Assembly (NCBI RefSeq): GCF_001428385.1
Contig: NZ_LMSK01000001.1
Location: 373,355-437,354 of the forward strand
Direction of reading: 5' to 3'
DNA: 64,000 nucleotides
Origin: Rhodanobacter sp. Soil772
GTDB lineage: Bacteria > Pseudomonadota > Gammaproteobacteria > Xanthomonadales > Rhodanobacteraceae
Shown: positions 9,295 through 18,137 of the stretch, in pieces
How positions within the stretch are numbered: position 1 is the stretch's first letter
Layout: every line of letters starts with the position of its first letter
Program-made: the position numbers and the translations under genes
The notes under the pieces: generated by a model
What the model was told of the DNA's origin: nothing
Database searches by the model: none
What the model saw: only the letters and a program-made list of their open reading frames with translations

Positions 9295-10854
9295 GTGACC
9301 GACCGCGCCGCCCGCGCTGCCGAACGGCGGCTTGGCGAACCACAGCACCGGAATCAGCAGCACGAACAGAATCGCGCAAGCCCAGAACACGTCGTTCACC
9401 GCCAGGGTCAGCGCCTCGCGCGTCAGCAACTGGTCGATCAGGCCCAGGCTTTGCGTGTGCGACAGCCCGCCATGCGACAACTGGCCGATGAACTCGGTAG
9501 TCGCCGGATGGCCGGGGCTGACGTATTCGGTCAGCGTGGCGTGGTGGGATTCGCCGCGGTGCTGCCACATGGTCACCATGATCGCGGTGGATACGCTCGA
9601 GCCGATCGTGCGGCAGAAGTTGGACAGGCCCGAGGCGCTGGCGATCTGATCCACCGGCAGGCCGGACAAGTAGACCTGGTTCAATGGAATGAAGAAACAC
9701 GGGATCGCCAGACCCATCACGAAGCGCGGCACCACCAGGGTGGAGAACGAGGCGGAGCTGTCGAAGGTGGAAAACCAGTACGCGGTGCCGGCGAAGACCA
9801 GGAACGCGAACGTCACCACCGCGCGCAAGTCCAGCTTGTGCATGTTCTTGCCCAGGATCGGCGCGATCAGGAACGCCAGCACGCCGACCGGCGCGGTGGC
9901 CAGGCCGGCCCAGGTGGCGGTGTAGCCCAGGGTGATCTGCAGCCACAGCGGGAACACCACGTTGATGCCGAAGAACGCGAACATGCCCAGCGACAGGCTG
10001 ACCACGCCGACGGTGAAGTTGCGCTGCTTGAACAGCGACAGGTCGACCACCGGATGCTTCGCGTGCAGTTCCCACACGATCAGGAAGGTGAGGCAGACCA
10101 GCGCGATGAGGCCGAGGGTGAGGATCATCGGCGAGGAGAACCAGTCGTGGTCGTTGCCGTTGTCCAGCATGAACTGCAGCGCGCCCACGCCGATCACCAG
10201 CAGGGCCAGGCCGACCATGTCGATCGGCGCCTTGAAGGTCTTCGTCTCGCGCTTGCGCAGCAGGCCCCAGGTGACCACCGCCGCTGCCAGCCCGACCGGC
10301 AGGTTGATGTAGAAGATCCACGGCCACGAGAAATTGTCGGTCAGCCAGCCGCCCAGGATCGGCCCGAAGATCGGCGCCACCACCACGGTCATCGCCCACA
10401 GCGCCAGCGCGATGCCCTGTTTCTCCTTCGGATAGTTCGACAGCAGCAAGGTCAGCGACAACGCCACCATCGGGCCGGAGCCGGCGCCCTGCAGCAGGCG
10501 ACCGATCACCAGCATCGGCATGCTGGTGGCCAGGCCGCACAGCATCGAAAAGATCACGAACATCAGCACCGAACCGACGAAGGTCTTCACCTCGCCGAAA
10601 CGGCGCGCCAGCCAGCCGGTCAGTGGCTGCATGATCGCGCTGGCCAGCGCGTACGAACTGATCGTCCAGGTGCCTTCGCTGGGGCTCACGCCGAGGCTGC
10701 CGGCGATGTGTGGCACCGCGACGTTGACGATCGTCATGTCCAGCACCTCCATGAAGGTGCTGAACGCGACGGCGATGGTGAGCAACGCCAGCGGGGCGCC
10801 GTGCAGCGGCTTCAGCGTGGCGTCGGGTGCGGCGTCGTTCGGCGTGGCGGCCAT
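9292..10854 (-). CDS. emrB: DHA2-family multidrug efflux MFS transporter EmrB
   Basis: 520 aa, 14 predicted transmembrane segments. This is the inner-membrane proton-driven pump of a tripartite EmrAB-type system. Family features are MEVLDMTIVNVAVPHIAGSL, WTISSYALASAI, GWLARRFGEVKTF (motif A type), RLLQGAGSGP and GPILGGWLTDNFSWPWIFYINLPVG (motif C type). It starts 11 bp after emrA ends, in the order marR, outer-membrane factor, emrA, emrB. Its TAA stop (9294-9292) coincides with the end of the MITE-like element. Removal of the element would also leave TAA, so the protein end is unchanged. Confidence 0.93.
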   Translation of the reverse strand: MAATPNDAAPDATLKPLHGAPLALLTIAVAFSTFMEVLDMTIVNVAVPHIAGSLGVSPSEGTWTISSYALASAIMQPLTGWLARRFGEVKTFVGSVLMFVIFSMLCGLATSMPMLVIGRLLQGAGSGPMVALSLTLLLSNYPKEKQGIALALWAMTVVVAPIFGPILGGWLTDNFSWPWIFYINLPVGLAAAVVTWGLLRKRETKTFKAPIDMVGLALLVIGVGALQFMLDNGNDHDWFSSPMILTLGLIALVCLTFLIVWELHAKHPVVDLSLFKQRNFTVGVVSLSLGMFAFFGINVVFPLWLQITLGYTATWAGLATAPVGVLAFLIAPILGKNMHKLDLRAVVTFAFLVFAGTAYWFSTFDSSASFSTLVVPRFVMGLAIPCFFIPLNQVYLSGLPVDQIASASGLSNFCRTIGSSVSTAIMVTMWQHRGESHHATLTEYVSPGHPATTEFIGQLSHGGLSHTQSLGLIDQLLTREALTLAVNDVFWACAILFVLLIPVLWFAKPPFGSAGGAVGH

Positions 10855-10865
10855 GGTGGTCCGGC

Positions 10866-12074
10866 TCAGTTCGCGGCGGTGACGTGGGGCAGGTTGGCGC
10901 GGATGATCCGCTCGGCTTCCGCGTCGGCCTTGCTGGCCATCTGGTCGTAGACGTCGGTCTGCGCCACCGGCTGCGGCGTCGACGTGTCGGGCAGCACGCT
11001 GCCCTGGTCATGGCGGATGTCGACGGTGACGTCGGTGGACAGGCCGATGCGCAGCGGGTGCTTGTCCAGTTCCCTGTTGTCCAGCGCGATGCGCACGGGC
11101 ACGCGCTGCACCACCTTGATCCAGTTGCCAGTGGCGTTCTGCGCCGGCAGCAGCGAGAACACGCTGCCGGTGCCGGCGCCCAGGCCGATCACCTTGCCGT
11201 GGTACTCCACGTCGCCGCCGTACAGGTCGGACACCACGCTTGCCGGCTGGCCGATGCGGATGTGGCGCAGCTGGCTTTCCTTGAAATTCGCGTCGATCCA
11301 CAGGTCGTGCAGCGGCACCACGGTCATCAGCCGCTGGCCCGGCTGCACGCTGTTGCCCAGTTGCACGCTGCGCTCGGCCACGTAGCCGGATACCGGCGCG
11401 TAGATCGCGTTGCGCTGGGCGGCGACCCAGGCGGCGCGAAAATTCGCGCGGGCCTGCATCACCACCGGGTTCTGCGCCACGTCGGTGCCTTCGATCGCGG
11501 CGTGCGCGGCGGCGGCCTGCGCCTCGGCGGCGTTCACCGCAGCGCGCGCCTGCTCCACGCCGTCGCGCAGATGCTGCACGATCTCCGGCGATTCGGCCTG
11601 GGCGGCGATTAGCGGCAGGCGGCGCTGCAGGTCGGCCTCGGCTTTTTTCAGGTCGAGCCGGGCCGCGACGACCTGGGCGTCGGCGCTGGTCGCCGAGCTG
11701 GTCTGCTGGCGCACGCCGCGCACGGCCTGGGCCAGCGCGCTGCGCGCCTGTGCCAGGCGCGTGTCGGCGTCGGTGCTGTCCAGTTTCACCAGCACCTGGC
11801 CGGCTTCGACGTGCTGCGTGTCGTCGGCGAGGATCGCCACCACGGTGCCCGGCACCTGCGCCGAGATCGCCACCTGGTTGCCGCCGACGTAAGCGTTGTC
11901 GGTCTTCACGCGGGTCGACAGCACGAAGAACCACAGCAGGAACCACAACAATCCGGCCAGGACGAAGATGCCGGCCACGATCAGCAGCGCACGCCGACGC
12001 TTGGCCGGGTTCTTCGCGGCCAGGCCGCTGTCGTTGCTGTCGACGGAGGACTTGGCGGATTCAGTGGCGCTCAT
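10866..12074 (-). CDS. emrA: HlyD-family periplasmic adaptor EmrA
   Basis: 402 aa membrane fusion protein. It has one N-terminal membrane anchor (ALLIVAGIFVLAGLLWFLLWFFVL, about residues 29-52) after a short cytoplasmic tail. A split lipoyl/barrel-sandwich domain follows (TDNAYVGGNQVAISAQVPGTVVAI ... IYAPVSGYVAERSVQLGNSVQPGQRLMTVVP), with an Ala/Gln-rich coiled coil between (about 115-215). It bridges EmrB to the outer-membrane factor encoded just upstream. Its ATG lies 14 bp inside the 3' end of that gene, so translation is probably coupled. Confidence 0.93.
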   Translation of the reverse strand: MSATESAKSSVDSNDSGLAAKNPAKRRRALLIVAGIFVLAGLLWFLLWFFVLSTRVKTDNAYVGGNQVAISAQVPGTVVAILADDTQHVEAGQVLVKLDSTDADTRLAQARSALAQAVRGVRQQTSSATSADAQVVAARLDLKKAEADLQRRLPLIAAQAESPEIVQHLRDGVEQARAAVNAAEAQAAAAHAAIEGTDVAQNPVVMQARANFRAAWVAAQRNAIYAPVSGYVAERSVQLGNSVQPGQRLMTVVPLHDLWIDANFKESQLRHIRIGQPASVVSDLYGGDVEYHGKVIGLGAGTGSVFSLLPAQNATGNWIKVVQRVPVRIALDNRELDKHPLRIGLSTDVTVDIRHDQGSVLPDTSTPQPVAQTDVYDQMASKADAEAERIIRANLPHVTAAN

Positions 12075-13542
12075 GGTCGGCGGCTCCGGCGGTAACAGAA
12101 GAGGAAGATGAAGTGGTGGCTTCGTCGGCGGCGCGGTAGCCGCCGCCGAGCGCCTTGATCAGGGTCAGGTCGGTACTCAGGGCCTGTGCCTGCAGCTGGG
12201 TCGCGGCGTCGCGCTGCTGCAGCAAGGCGGCTTGCGCGGCCAGGCTTTCGCGCAGATCGCGCACGCCTTGGCGGGCCCGCGCCTGCGCATTCGCCAGCAG
12301 CCGCTGGTCGGCGTCGAGCTGGGCCTGCTGCTCGCGCTGGCGGGCGGCGACCTGCTCGGCACTCAAGGCTTGCGTCGCCACTTCGCGCGCCGCGGTCAGC
12401 ACGGTACTGTTGTACTGCGCCACGGCCGCGTCGAGCTGGGCCTTGCTCACGCCGTAGTTCGCCTCGAGCGCGCCGCCGTTGAAGATCGGCAGGTGCAGCG
12501 CCGGGGTCAGCGCGAACGTGCGGCTGCCGGCGGTGAGCAGCTTGCCCATGTCGATGCTGGACAGGCCGGCGAGGGCGGTGAGGCTGATGTCGGGGAAGAA
12601 CTCGGCGCGTGCGGCGTCGGTCTGCTTCAGCGCCGCCTCGACCTGCCAGCGGCTGGCGGCGATGTCGGGGCGGCGCGCGATCAGGTCCAGCCCGCCGTTC
12701 GCCGGTACGCCGCGCTCGATCGCCGGCAGCGGCCGCACCTGAAGCTCGGGCAGCTCGGCCGGCGCGACGCCGAGCAGCGAGGCCAGCGCGGCGCGGCGGA
12801 TCTTCGCCGAGCCGTCGAGCGCCACGTGCATCTCGCGCACCGCGGCGAGCTGGGCCTGGGCTTTCTGCGCCTCGTCGGGCAGGTCCACACCTTGCCGCAC
12901 GCGCAGCTCGGCGATATGGGTGAACTGCTGTTGCGTGGCCAGCAACTGGTCGGCCAGCTGCAACCGCGCTTGGTCGGCCTGCCAGCCGAAGTAGGTGTCG
13001 GCGACGGCGTACTGGATCGCCAGCGCGGCGGCGCTGCGCTGTGCCTCGGCGGCGCGGGCCTGGTCCAGCGCGGCTTCCATCGTCGCGCGCTTCTTGCCCC
13101 ACCAGTCGAAGTCGTACTGCAGCTGCACGCCAAGGTCGGCCTGGTTGTACCAGCTGAAGCCGAGGAACTGGCTGGGGATGAGTCCATGGTCGCTCATCCG
13201 CTGGCGCGACACTTGCGCGCTGCCATTGACCGACAGCCCGAGTTGCGCGGCGGCCAGCTTCGCCGACTGTTCGGCGTTCTGCACGCGGCTTTGCGCCAGC
13301 GCCAGGTCCGGCGACTGCTGCATGGCGCGATCCATCAGCCCATCCAGTTGCGGGTCGTCGTACTGGCGCCACCACTGGGCGGCCGGCCAGCCGGCGCGGA
13401 CGGGTGCCTGCAGGCCGGCCAGCGGCACGTCGTCGCGCAGCGCGGGGGCGCCGAGTCGGGCCGGTGCGGCGGCGCAGCCGGCCAGCGTCAGCAGGATCGC
13501 GGCGGCCAGCGCCGTGCGACCGCGGAGCGGGGCATGCTTCAT
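12061..13542 (-). CDS. NodT/TolC-family outer-membrane efflux lipoprotein
   Basis: 493 aa. A lipoprotein signal (AAILLTLAGCAAAP) places a lipobox Cys near residue 23. Two outer-membrane-efflux repeats follow (around PDLALAQSRVQNAEQSAKLAAAQLG and EFFPDISLTALAGLSSIDMG), giving the TolC-type barrel and alpha tunnel. It would complete the EmrAB pump. The start at 13542 is chosen because AAGGA lies 8 bp upstream; an in-frame ATG at 13557 overlaps the marR stop (ATGA) and would add five residues. The C-terminus ends in a Ser/Thr-rich tail overlapping emrA. Confidence 0.9.
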   Translation of the reverse strand: MKHAPLRGRTALAAAILLTLAGCAAAPARLGAPALRDDVPLAGLQAPVRAGWPAAQWWRQYDDPQLDGLMDRAMQQSPDLALAQSRVQNAEQSAKLAAAQLGLSVNGSAQVSRQRMSDHGLIPSQFLGFSWYNQADLGVQLQYDFDWWGKKRATMEAALDQARAAEAQRSAAALAIQYAVADTYFGWQADQARLQLADQLLATQQQFTHIAELRVRQGVDLPDEAQKAQAQLAAVREMHVALDGSAKIRRAALASLLGVAPAELPELQVRPLPAIERGVPANGGLDLIARRPDIAASRWQVEAALKQTDAARAEFFPDISLTALAGLSSIDMGKLLTAGSRTFALTPALHLPIFNGGALEANYGVSKAQLDAAVAQYNSTVLTAAREVATQALSAEQVAARQREQQAQLDADQRLLANAQARARQGVRDLRESLAAQAALLQQRDAATQLQAQALSTDLTLIKALGGGYRAADEATTSSSSSVTAGAADHERH

Positions 13543-13553
13543 CGGGAGTTCCT

Positions 13554-14078
13554 TCATGAGCGGCGGTTTTCGCCCAGCTGATCGAGGTTGCCGGCCAGCT
13601 TGCGCAGCAGGCGGTCGAGATGGCGTTTGTCGGTGTCGCTGAAGCCGGCGAACATGGTGGCGACGCGGGGAAACATCGGCGGCAGCATCTTCTGCACGAA
13701 GCGCCGCCCGGCCGGGGTGATGCGGATCAGCACGCGGCGGCGATCCTCCTCGCTGGCGCCGCGGGTGATCAGCCCACGCTTGACCAGCGCATTGGCGATG
13801 CGCGTCATGTTGGTGGCGCCCTGGGTGGCGTACTCGCACAGCTCGCCCGGCGTGGAGCTGCCGTCCGGACGGCTGTACAGGATCATCAGGGTCAGGAATT
13901 CGCTGTGGTTGAGCTTGTGCGGCTTCAGCTTGAACTCGAGCTCTTCCTCGATGTCGTCGCCCAGCATCAGCATCAGCCGGCACAGCCGTGCTTCCAGCGC
14001 GGGCATTTGCGGGATGATCTGGCTGACCCGGCCGACACCCTCGTCCATCATCGTGATGCAGTTTGTCAGGCGTGCCAT
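13554..14078 (-). CDS. MarR-family transcriptional regulator of the efflux operon
   Basis: 174 aa. The winged-helix region is visible as LNHSEFLTLMILYSRPDGSSTPGELCEYATQGATNMTRIANALVKRGLITRGASEEDRRRVLIRITPAGRRF, with the DRR wing motif. It is first in an operon with outer-membrane factor, emrA and emrB. MarR proteins in this position (EmrR/MprA-like) usually repress the operon and release DNA on binding phenolic ligands. A repeated near-palindromic sequence covers its start codon and upstream region (14077-14107), consistent with autoregulation. Confidence 0.92.
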   Translation of the reverse strand: MARLTNCITMMDEGVGRVSQIIPQMPALEARLCRLMLMLGDDIEEELEFKLKPHKLNHSEFLTLMILYSRPDGSSTPGELCEYATQGATNMTRIANALVKRGLITRGASEEDRRRVLIRITPAGRRFVQKMLPPMFPRVATMFAGFSDTDKRHLDRLLRKLAGNLDQLGENRRS

Positions 14079-14107
14079 TTCACTGGTTCATATTTCACTG
14101 GTGAATT
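14077..14107. promoter_or_regulatory. Likely MarR operator upstream of the efflux operon
   Basis: Two adjacent 15-bp copies, ATTTCACTGGTTCAT (14077-14091) and ATTTCACTGGTGAAT (14092-14106), lie directly at and before the marR start codon. The second contains the palindrome TTCAC-TG-GTGAA. AT-rich sequence follows (AATTAAAAAATAG), where the promoter should lie. The first copy covers the start codon, so binding would block transcription and perhaps translation. The assignment is by position and symmetry. Confidence 0.55.
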
Positions 14108-14155
14108 AAAAAATAGCAAACCTGGATCGTCAGGTGCAAGTGACGGATGGCATGG

Positions 14156-14923
14156 TCAGTCGAGCCGGAACAGGCGGCGGGCGTTGGCGCTGGTGGCGGC
14201 GGCCAGGTCGGCCTCTGACTCGTCGCGCAGTGCCGCGATACAGCGCAGCACTTCGGCGACATGGGCCGGCTCGTTGCGTTCGCCGCGGTGGGCGGCGCCG
14301 GGCTGGTCCGGGGCGTCGCTTTCCAGCAGCAGAAACTCGATCGGCATGTGCGCCACGATCCGGCGCAGGCGCTGTGCGCGCTCGTAGGTCACCGGGCCGC
14401 CGATGCCCAGATGAAAACCCAGATCCCACAGTTGCTGCGCCTGCTGCTCGCTGCCGGAAAAGCTGTGCACCACGCCGCGTGGATTGCCGCTGCGGCGCAG
14501 GGTCAGCGTGACTTCCTCCAGCGCGCCGCGGGCATGCACGATCACCGGCAGGTCGTGCTCACGCGCCAGTTGCAGCTGGCGCAGGAAATAGTGCCGTTGC
14601 AGTTCACGATCGAGGCCGTCCACGTGGAAGTCCAGGCCGATCTCGCCGACCGCCACCGGAGGGTTTTCGTTCAGCCAGAAAGACAGCGCGTCGACATGTT
14701 CCGGCGCATGGTGAGGCAGGAACATCGGGTGCAAGCCGTAGGCGGGATGCAGGCCGGCATGACGGGCGCAGAGGTCGCGAATTTTCGGCCAACTTCCGGC
14801 ATCGACGGCAGGAACGACCATCGTGCCGACTCCAGCCTGACGGGCGCGCTCGATGACCGCATCGCGATCGTCGGCGAAGGCGTCGTCATCGAGATGGACG
14901 TGGCTGTCGACGAGCTGAGGCAT
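14156..14923 (-). CDS. TatD-family metal-dependent hydrolase (DNase)
   Basis: 255 aa. The start MPQLVDSHVHLDDDAFADD has the HxH metal motif of the TIM-barrel TatD family. VGEIGLDFHV carries the metal-bridging Glu, PVIVHARGA and GVVHSFSG carry further His ligands, and LLESDAPDQPG carries the catalytic Asp (usual family form ETDAP; here ESDAP). Members act as 3'-5' exonucleases or deoxyribonucleases in DNA repair and degradation. The start at 14923 is chosen over 14941 because it matches the family N-terminus. It stands alone between the marR operon and a divergent lipoprotein gene. Confidence 0.9.
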   Translation of the reverse strand: MPQLVDSHVHLDDDAFADDRDAVIERARQAGVGTMVVPAVDAGSWPKIRDLCARHAGLHPAYGLHPMFLPHHAPEHVDALSFWLNENPPVAVGEIGLDFHVDGLDRELQRHYFLRQLQLAREHDLPVIVHARGALEEVTLTLRRSGNPRGVVHSFSGSEQQAQQLWDLGFHLGIGGPVTYERAQRLRRIVAHMPIEFLLLESDAPDQPGAAHRGERNEPAHVAEVLRCIAALRDESEADLAAATSANARRLFRLD

Positions 14924-15097
14924 GATTCGTTTTTCGTGCACTGGCAGAGAGTTCCGCGACTTCTACGTGAAGATAATGTAACGAGCGTGAGCTAGCTGCG
15001 ATTCAGTTGGACAACGGTTCAATGGCTACGCAGGTTATTGCGCAGGCGCATCGGGCGCCCGGCAACGCCGCCAAACCAAACAGAGGAGAGGGTTGTG

Positions 15098-15685
15098 ATG
15101 AACAGGTTGACAGTCAATGTACTCAATATCGCGATCGCGGCGGCACTCGCGACCGGCCTCTCGGCCTGCAACCGCAATGCGGACGCGGGTATTTCCAGCG
15201 CTTCCGCCGATGCGGGCGCCAGCGCGAGTGCGGACGCCGGAGTCAAGTACGCCAAGGTGGTCAGCGTCGACCCGGTGCGCTCGACGGTGAACAACCCGAA
15301 GCAGGTCTGCCACGACGAGACGGTCACGCAGACCGCGCCGCCCAAGGACGAGCACCGCATCGCCGGTACCGCGATCGGTGCGGTGGTCGGTGGCCTCGTC
15401 GGCAACCAGGTCGGTGGCGGCAAGGGCAAGACGCTGGCCACGGTGGCCGGTGCGGTCGGCGGTGGTTATGCCGGCAACCGCATCCAGGCCAGCCGCCAGC
15501 ATGCCCAGGTGACCTCGTCGGTGGAGCGCAAGTGCGAAACCGTCAACAACACCAGCACCAAGATCGTCGGCTACGACGTGCGCTATGAATACAACGGCGT
15601 CACCCGCACGGTGCGCATGGACCACGATCCGGGCGACCGGGTACAGGTACAGGAAGGCGTGACGGCGGTGTCCGACGCTCACTGA
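15098..15685 (+). CDS. Glycine-zipper 2TM lipoprotein (SlyB/Rick_17kDa type)
   Basis: 195 aa. The lipoprotein signal ends ALATGLSACNR (lipobox LSAC). A low-complexity Ala/Ser/Asp linker follows. The glycine-zipper hairpin GTAIGAVVGGLVGNQVGGGKGKTLATVAGAVGGGYAGN is near residues 90-127. The C-terminal domain (CETVNNTSTKIVGYDVRYEYNG) resembles the beta domain of 17-kDa-type antigens. It probably sits in the outer-membrane inner leaflet as an envelope-integrity protein. AGAGGAGAGGG supplies a strong ribosome site for the ATG at 15098; upstream in-frame starts are less likely. The next gene is a second protein of the same kind. Confidence 0.88.
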   Translation: MNRLTVNVLNIAIAAALATGLSACNRNADAGISSASADAGASASADAGVKYAKVVSVDPVRSTVNNPKQVCHDETVTQTAPPKDEHRIAGTAIGAVVGGLVGNQVGGGKGKTLATVAGAVGGGYAGNRIQASRQHAQVTSSVERKCETVNNTSTKIVGYDVRYEYNGVTRTVRMDHDPGDRVQVQEGVTAVSDAH

Positions 15686-15713
15686 AACGACCCCCGAAAA
15701 AGGAAGTGACCTC

Positions 15714-16217
15714 ATGAATGCACTGACCAGCAAGTTCGCCCTGGCCGCCGCGATGACTGCCGGCTTGGCTCTCGCCGGCTGCGCCACCGCACCGTACGGC
15801 AACAACGGCAATTACAACCGCGGCTACCAGGGACAGCAGAACAGTGGCTACGGGTACGGCGACCGCAACGTGCGTTGCCAGGCCTGCGGCGTGGTGCAGG
15901 AGGTGCAGCAGGTCTACACCGACGGCGGCGGCAATGGCGGCACGCTGGGTGCGATCATCGGCGCGGTGGCCGGCGGCGTGCTCGGCAACCAGGTCGGCAA
16001 GGGTGATGGCCGCAAGGCTGCCACCGTGGCCGGTGCGGTGGCCGGCGGCGTCGTCGGCAACCAGGTCGGCAAGCGCAACAGCGGCAGCGAAGCTGCATGG
16101 CGCGTCGTGGTGCGGCTGGACAATGGCCAGTACGCCACGGTGACCCAACGCGAGAACCCCGGCGTGCGCAACGGCGACTACGTCGAAGTGCGTGGCGACC
16201 ATGTCTACGCGCGCTGA
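15714..16217 (+). CDS. Second glycine-zipper 2TM outer-membrane lipoprotein
   Basis: 167 aa. The signal peptide ends GLALAGCATAP with a clear lipobox. A Tyr/Gly/Asn-rich segment follows, then CQACGVVQEVQQV and two glycine-zipper helices (GTLGAIIGAVAGGVLGNQVGKGDGRKAATVAGAVAGGVVGNQVG). The end (AWRVVVRLDNGQYATVTQRENPGVRNGDYVEVRGDHVYAR) matches the SlyB-like C-terminal domain. It lies 28 bp behind a gene of the same architecture, suggesting an old tandem duplication and co-transcription. A strong terminator follows at 16245. Confidence 0.88.
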   Translation: MNALTSKFALAAAMTAGLALAGCATAPYGNNGNYNRGYQGQQNSGYGYGDRNVRCQACGVVQEVQQVYTDGGGNGGTLGAIIGAVAGGVLGNQVGKGDGRKAATVAGAVAGGVVGNQVGKRNSGSEAAWRVVVRLDNGQYATVTQRENPGVRNGDYVEVRGDHVYAR

Positions 16218-16244
16218 TTAAAGACGTCTGGACGTCCAGAAAGG

Positions 16245-16270
16245 AAAGGCCCTCGAAAGAGGGCCTTTTT
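16245..16270 (+). terminator. Rho-independent terminator of the glycine-zipper lipoprotein genes
   Basis: AAAGGCCCTC (16245-16254), loop GAAA, GAGGGCCTTT (16259-16268) and a run of T form a textbook terminator 27 bp beyond the lipoprotein stop. The A-run on the other side makes it potentially bidirectional, which would also serve the convergent SleB-like gene. Confidence 0.92.
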
Positions 16271-16292
16271 TGTTTCATCGTTGATGCGTGGA

Positions 16293-16727
16293 TCAGTTCA
16301 CCGCGTAGAACGCATGTTCGCCGATCGTCACGCTGGGGCGGTTGCGCGACCATGCCGGCGAGATCGCGGTCGTGGCGAAATGGTCGGCGCGCGGCACCAG
16401 CATGCGGCGCTGCGCCACCGGCAGTTGCCAGTTCTGGATCGACATGCCGGCCACCTGCCACGCCTTGTTGAAGGCTTCCAGGTTGGTGATCTCGAACGAG
16501 CCGGACGTGGTCGTCGTGGCGAACTGGTGAGGCGAGGTCACCACCTTGCACACGGTGTCGCCCCAGCGCCCGCGGTCGCGGCGGCGCAACGCCACCTCCG
16601 CCACGGCAAGCTGGCCATTGGTCGATTCGCTGCGCGCCTCGAGGTAGACGGTAGTGGCCAGGCAGGCCTGGTCGGCAACGGGCTGGGGCATCAGTGTCGT
16701 CAGCCACAACAGCATGGAAAGTTTCAT
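16293..16727 (-). CDS. SleB-like cell wall hydrolase
   Basis: 144 aa. The Hydrolase_2 (SleB/CwlJ) fold is recognised by CLATTVYLEARSESTNGQLAVAEVALRRR with the probable catalytic Glu at residue 30. WGDTVCKVVTSPHQF and the C-terminal HFATTAISPAWSR support it. Such proteins cleave peptidoglycan as lytic transglycosylase-like enzymes; in Gram-negatives they act on the periplasmic wall. A short N-terminal hydrophobic stretch (MKLSMLLWLTTLMPQPVAD) is probably a signal peptide. GGAGGCAGAACC precedes the ATG at 16727 and fixes this start, although the frame is open to 16991. Confidence 0.82.
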   Translation of the reverse strand: MKLSMLLWLTTLMPQPVADQACLATTVYLEARSESTNGQLAVAEVALRRRDRGRWGDTVCKVVTSPHQFATTTTSGSFEITNLEAFNKAWQVAGMSIQNWQLPVAQRRMLVPRADHFATTAISPAWSRNRPSVTIGEHAFYAVN

Positions 16728-17203
16728 GGTTCTGCCTCCAACGTGCTGTACGCGCAAAGCGGTATTGCAGCTTCGTGCGCCGTTGCGGTGGACGGGCGGG
16801 CAGGCCGTTCCACCTGGATCAATCGCCGTGGCCGAAACTTGTGGCCAAGACGCTTTGCCACGGGATTGTGGCGAGTCGAACGGCGGTTCAGGCCGATCGG
16901 GGGATTGGGTTGTTGTCGGGCGTTGTGCGGCCGCGTCGGCCGTGTTGCCTTCGACTACTGCGCACTCGTTGGCTGCGAGGCGGTGTTCCATCCGGCGTTG
17001 TTGCCGCCGGGTCGCGCCGATTCGGATTCATCCGGTTCGTCGCGTACATCGGCACCCCGTGTTTCGGATGCCGCGATATTCGATCGGCGGAGCCTAGTGG
17101 CGGAATCTGCCGCTGGCAAGTGCCGAGGTGCCGAAGTTTAACTGACGCTCACGATTCGTTGACAAATACCATCACGAAATATTTTCACTGCAACAAGCAC
17201 CAC
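16728..17203. other. 476-bp stretch with no convincing gene
   Basis: This stretch separates the starting end of the SleB-like gene from the 3' end of ygfZ. Open frames here are short or antisense-like and none has a ribosome site and family match. The only notable signal is a perfect TTGACA at 17159-17164 on the plus strand followed by AT-rich sequence (CACGAAATATTTTCAC). A promoter there would point into the 3' end of ygfZ as antisense. Confidence 0.5.
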
Positions 17204-18007
17204 TCATGCCGGCCATGACGCGATGAGTTTCATCACGCGGTTGTCATCGAGTGGATGCGCAGGTGCGGCGCCGTCTTGCGTCGCAACGTCGTCGTTCAAC
17301 ACGACGAGTGCCTCGATGCCGTCGTGCGTGGCGATGACATCGAGTACGCAACCGACGTCGCGGCCATCGCGGCGTAACGTGTCGCCGGCACTTGCTGCTT
17401 GCGACAAAGTGACGCGATGCAGATGCCGCTTGTGCCCACCGCGAAAATGCAGTCGCGCGACGATTTCCTGGCCGGGGTAGCAGCCCTTGTCGATGGCGGC
17501 CGCGTGCAGGCGTTGCAGCGACAGTGCCGGTGGCAACAGTTCATTCAGCAGTTGCGTCGGCAGCCACGGCCAGCCCGCACGCAGCTGCGGCAAACGCCAT
17601 GCGTCGTCGCCCGTGCCGGAGGCGATGATGCGAAGACTGTGCGTGTCGCAGCCGAGCGATACGCTTTCGCCATCGTCGGCGACCGTGTGCAGCGGCAGTG
17701 CCGGGCCGGTCGCGAGAATGCGCGGCGGCAGTGTCGTCACGCTGACTTTCGAGCGGAACACGAAACGCCGCAGCGCATCGGCCATCGCGGCGGCGACGCC
17801 ACCGCGCAGCAGCAGCAGGTAGCGATCGTCGGCGAGTCGGGCCAGCTGGAACAATGCGCGCACGCGCCCTTGCGGATCGAGCCAGGCACTGAATTGCCAC
17901 TGGCCGGTGGCGAGCGAGGTGACTGCGCTGCTGAACTGCGCATGCGCGAAAGTCGTCGCGTCGGGGCCTTCGATCAACAGGGTTTCGGCAGGATGGTATG
18001 TCGGCAT
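17204..18007 (-). CDS. ygfZ: Folate-binding Fe/S cluster repair protein YgfZ
   Basis: 267 aa. YgfZ is a tetrahydrofolate-binding protein of the GcvT fold that supports assembly or repair of [4Fe-4S] clusters. The signature KGCYPGQEIVAR is complete (DKGCYPGQEIVARLHFRGGHKRHL) with its essential Cys. The N-terminal half shows the GcvT-like QFSSAVTSL...QFSAWLDPQGRVRALFQLARL block. It is divergent from the DUF1674-sdh operon and 130 bp from it, a fitting place because succinate dehydrogenase carries three Fe/S clusters. Confidence 0.92.
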   Translation of the reverse strand: MPTYHPAETLLIEGPDATTFAHAQFSSAVTSLATGQWQFSAWLDPQGRVRALFQLARLADDRYLLLLRGGVAAAMADALRRFVFRSKVSVTTLPPRILATGPALPLHTVADDGESVSLGCDTHSLRIIASGTGDDAWRLPQLRAGWPWLPTQLLNELLPPALSLQRLHAAAIDKGCYPGQEIVARLHFRGGHKRHLHRVTLSQAASAGDTLRRDGRDVGCVLDVIATHDGIEALVVLNDDVATQDGAAPAHPLDDNRVMKLIASWPA

Positions 18008-18137
18008 GAGTCAGCCAGAGTTGGGGGCAGGGGGCGTCGGGCACAAGTGCGATGCGGCAGTCGCGGCTTCGCTGGAGCATGGCGTATGGTTGTACTGCAC
18101 TGCCGCAAGTATTAACCTTTGTCGGCTTACAAAAACC

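Noticed and set aside
9088..10950. 620-codon plus-strand frame across emrB and part of the MITE
   Set aside because: Antisense of a transporter with Gln/His/Arg-rich composition; no ribosome site or domain.
12232..13581. Plus-strand frame across the outer-membrane factor gene
   Set aside because: Shadow frame; the opposite strand encodes a typical TolC-like protein.
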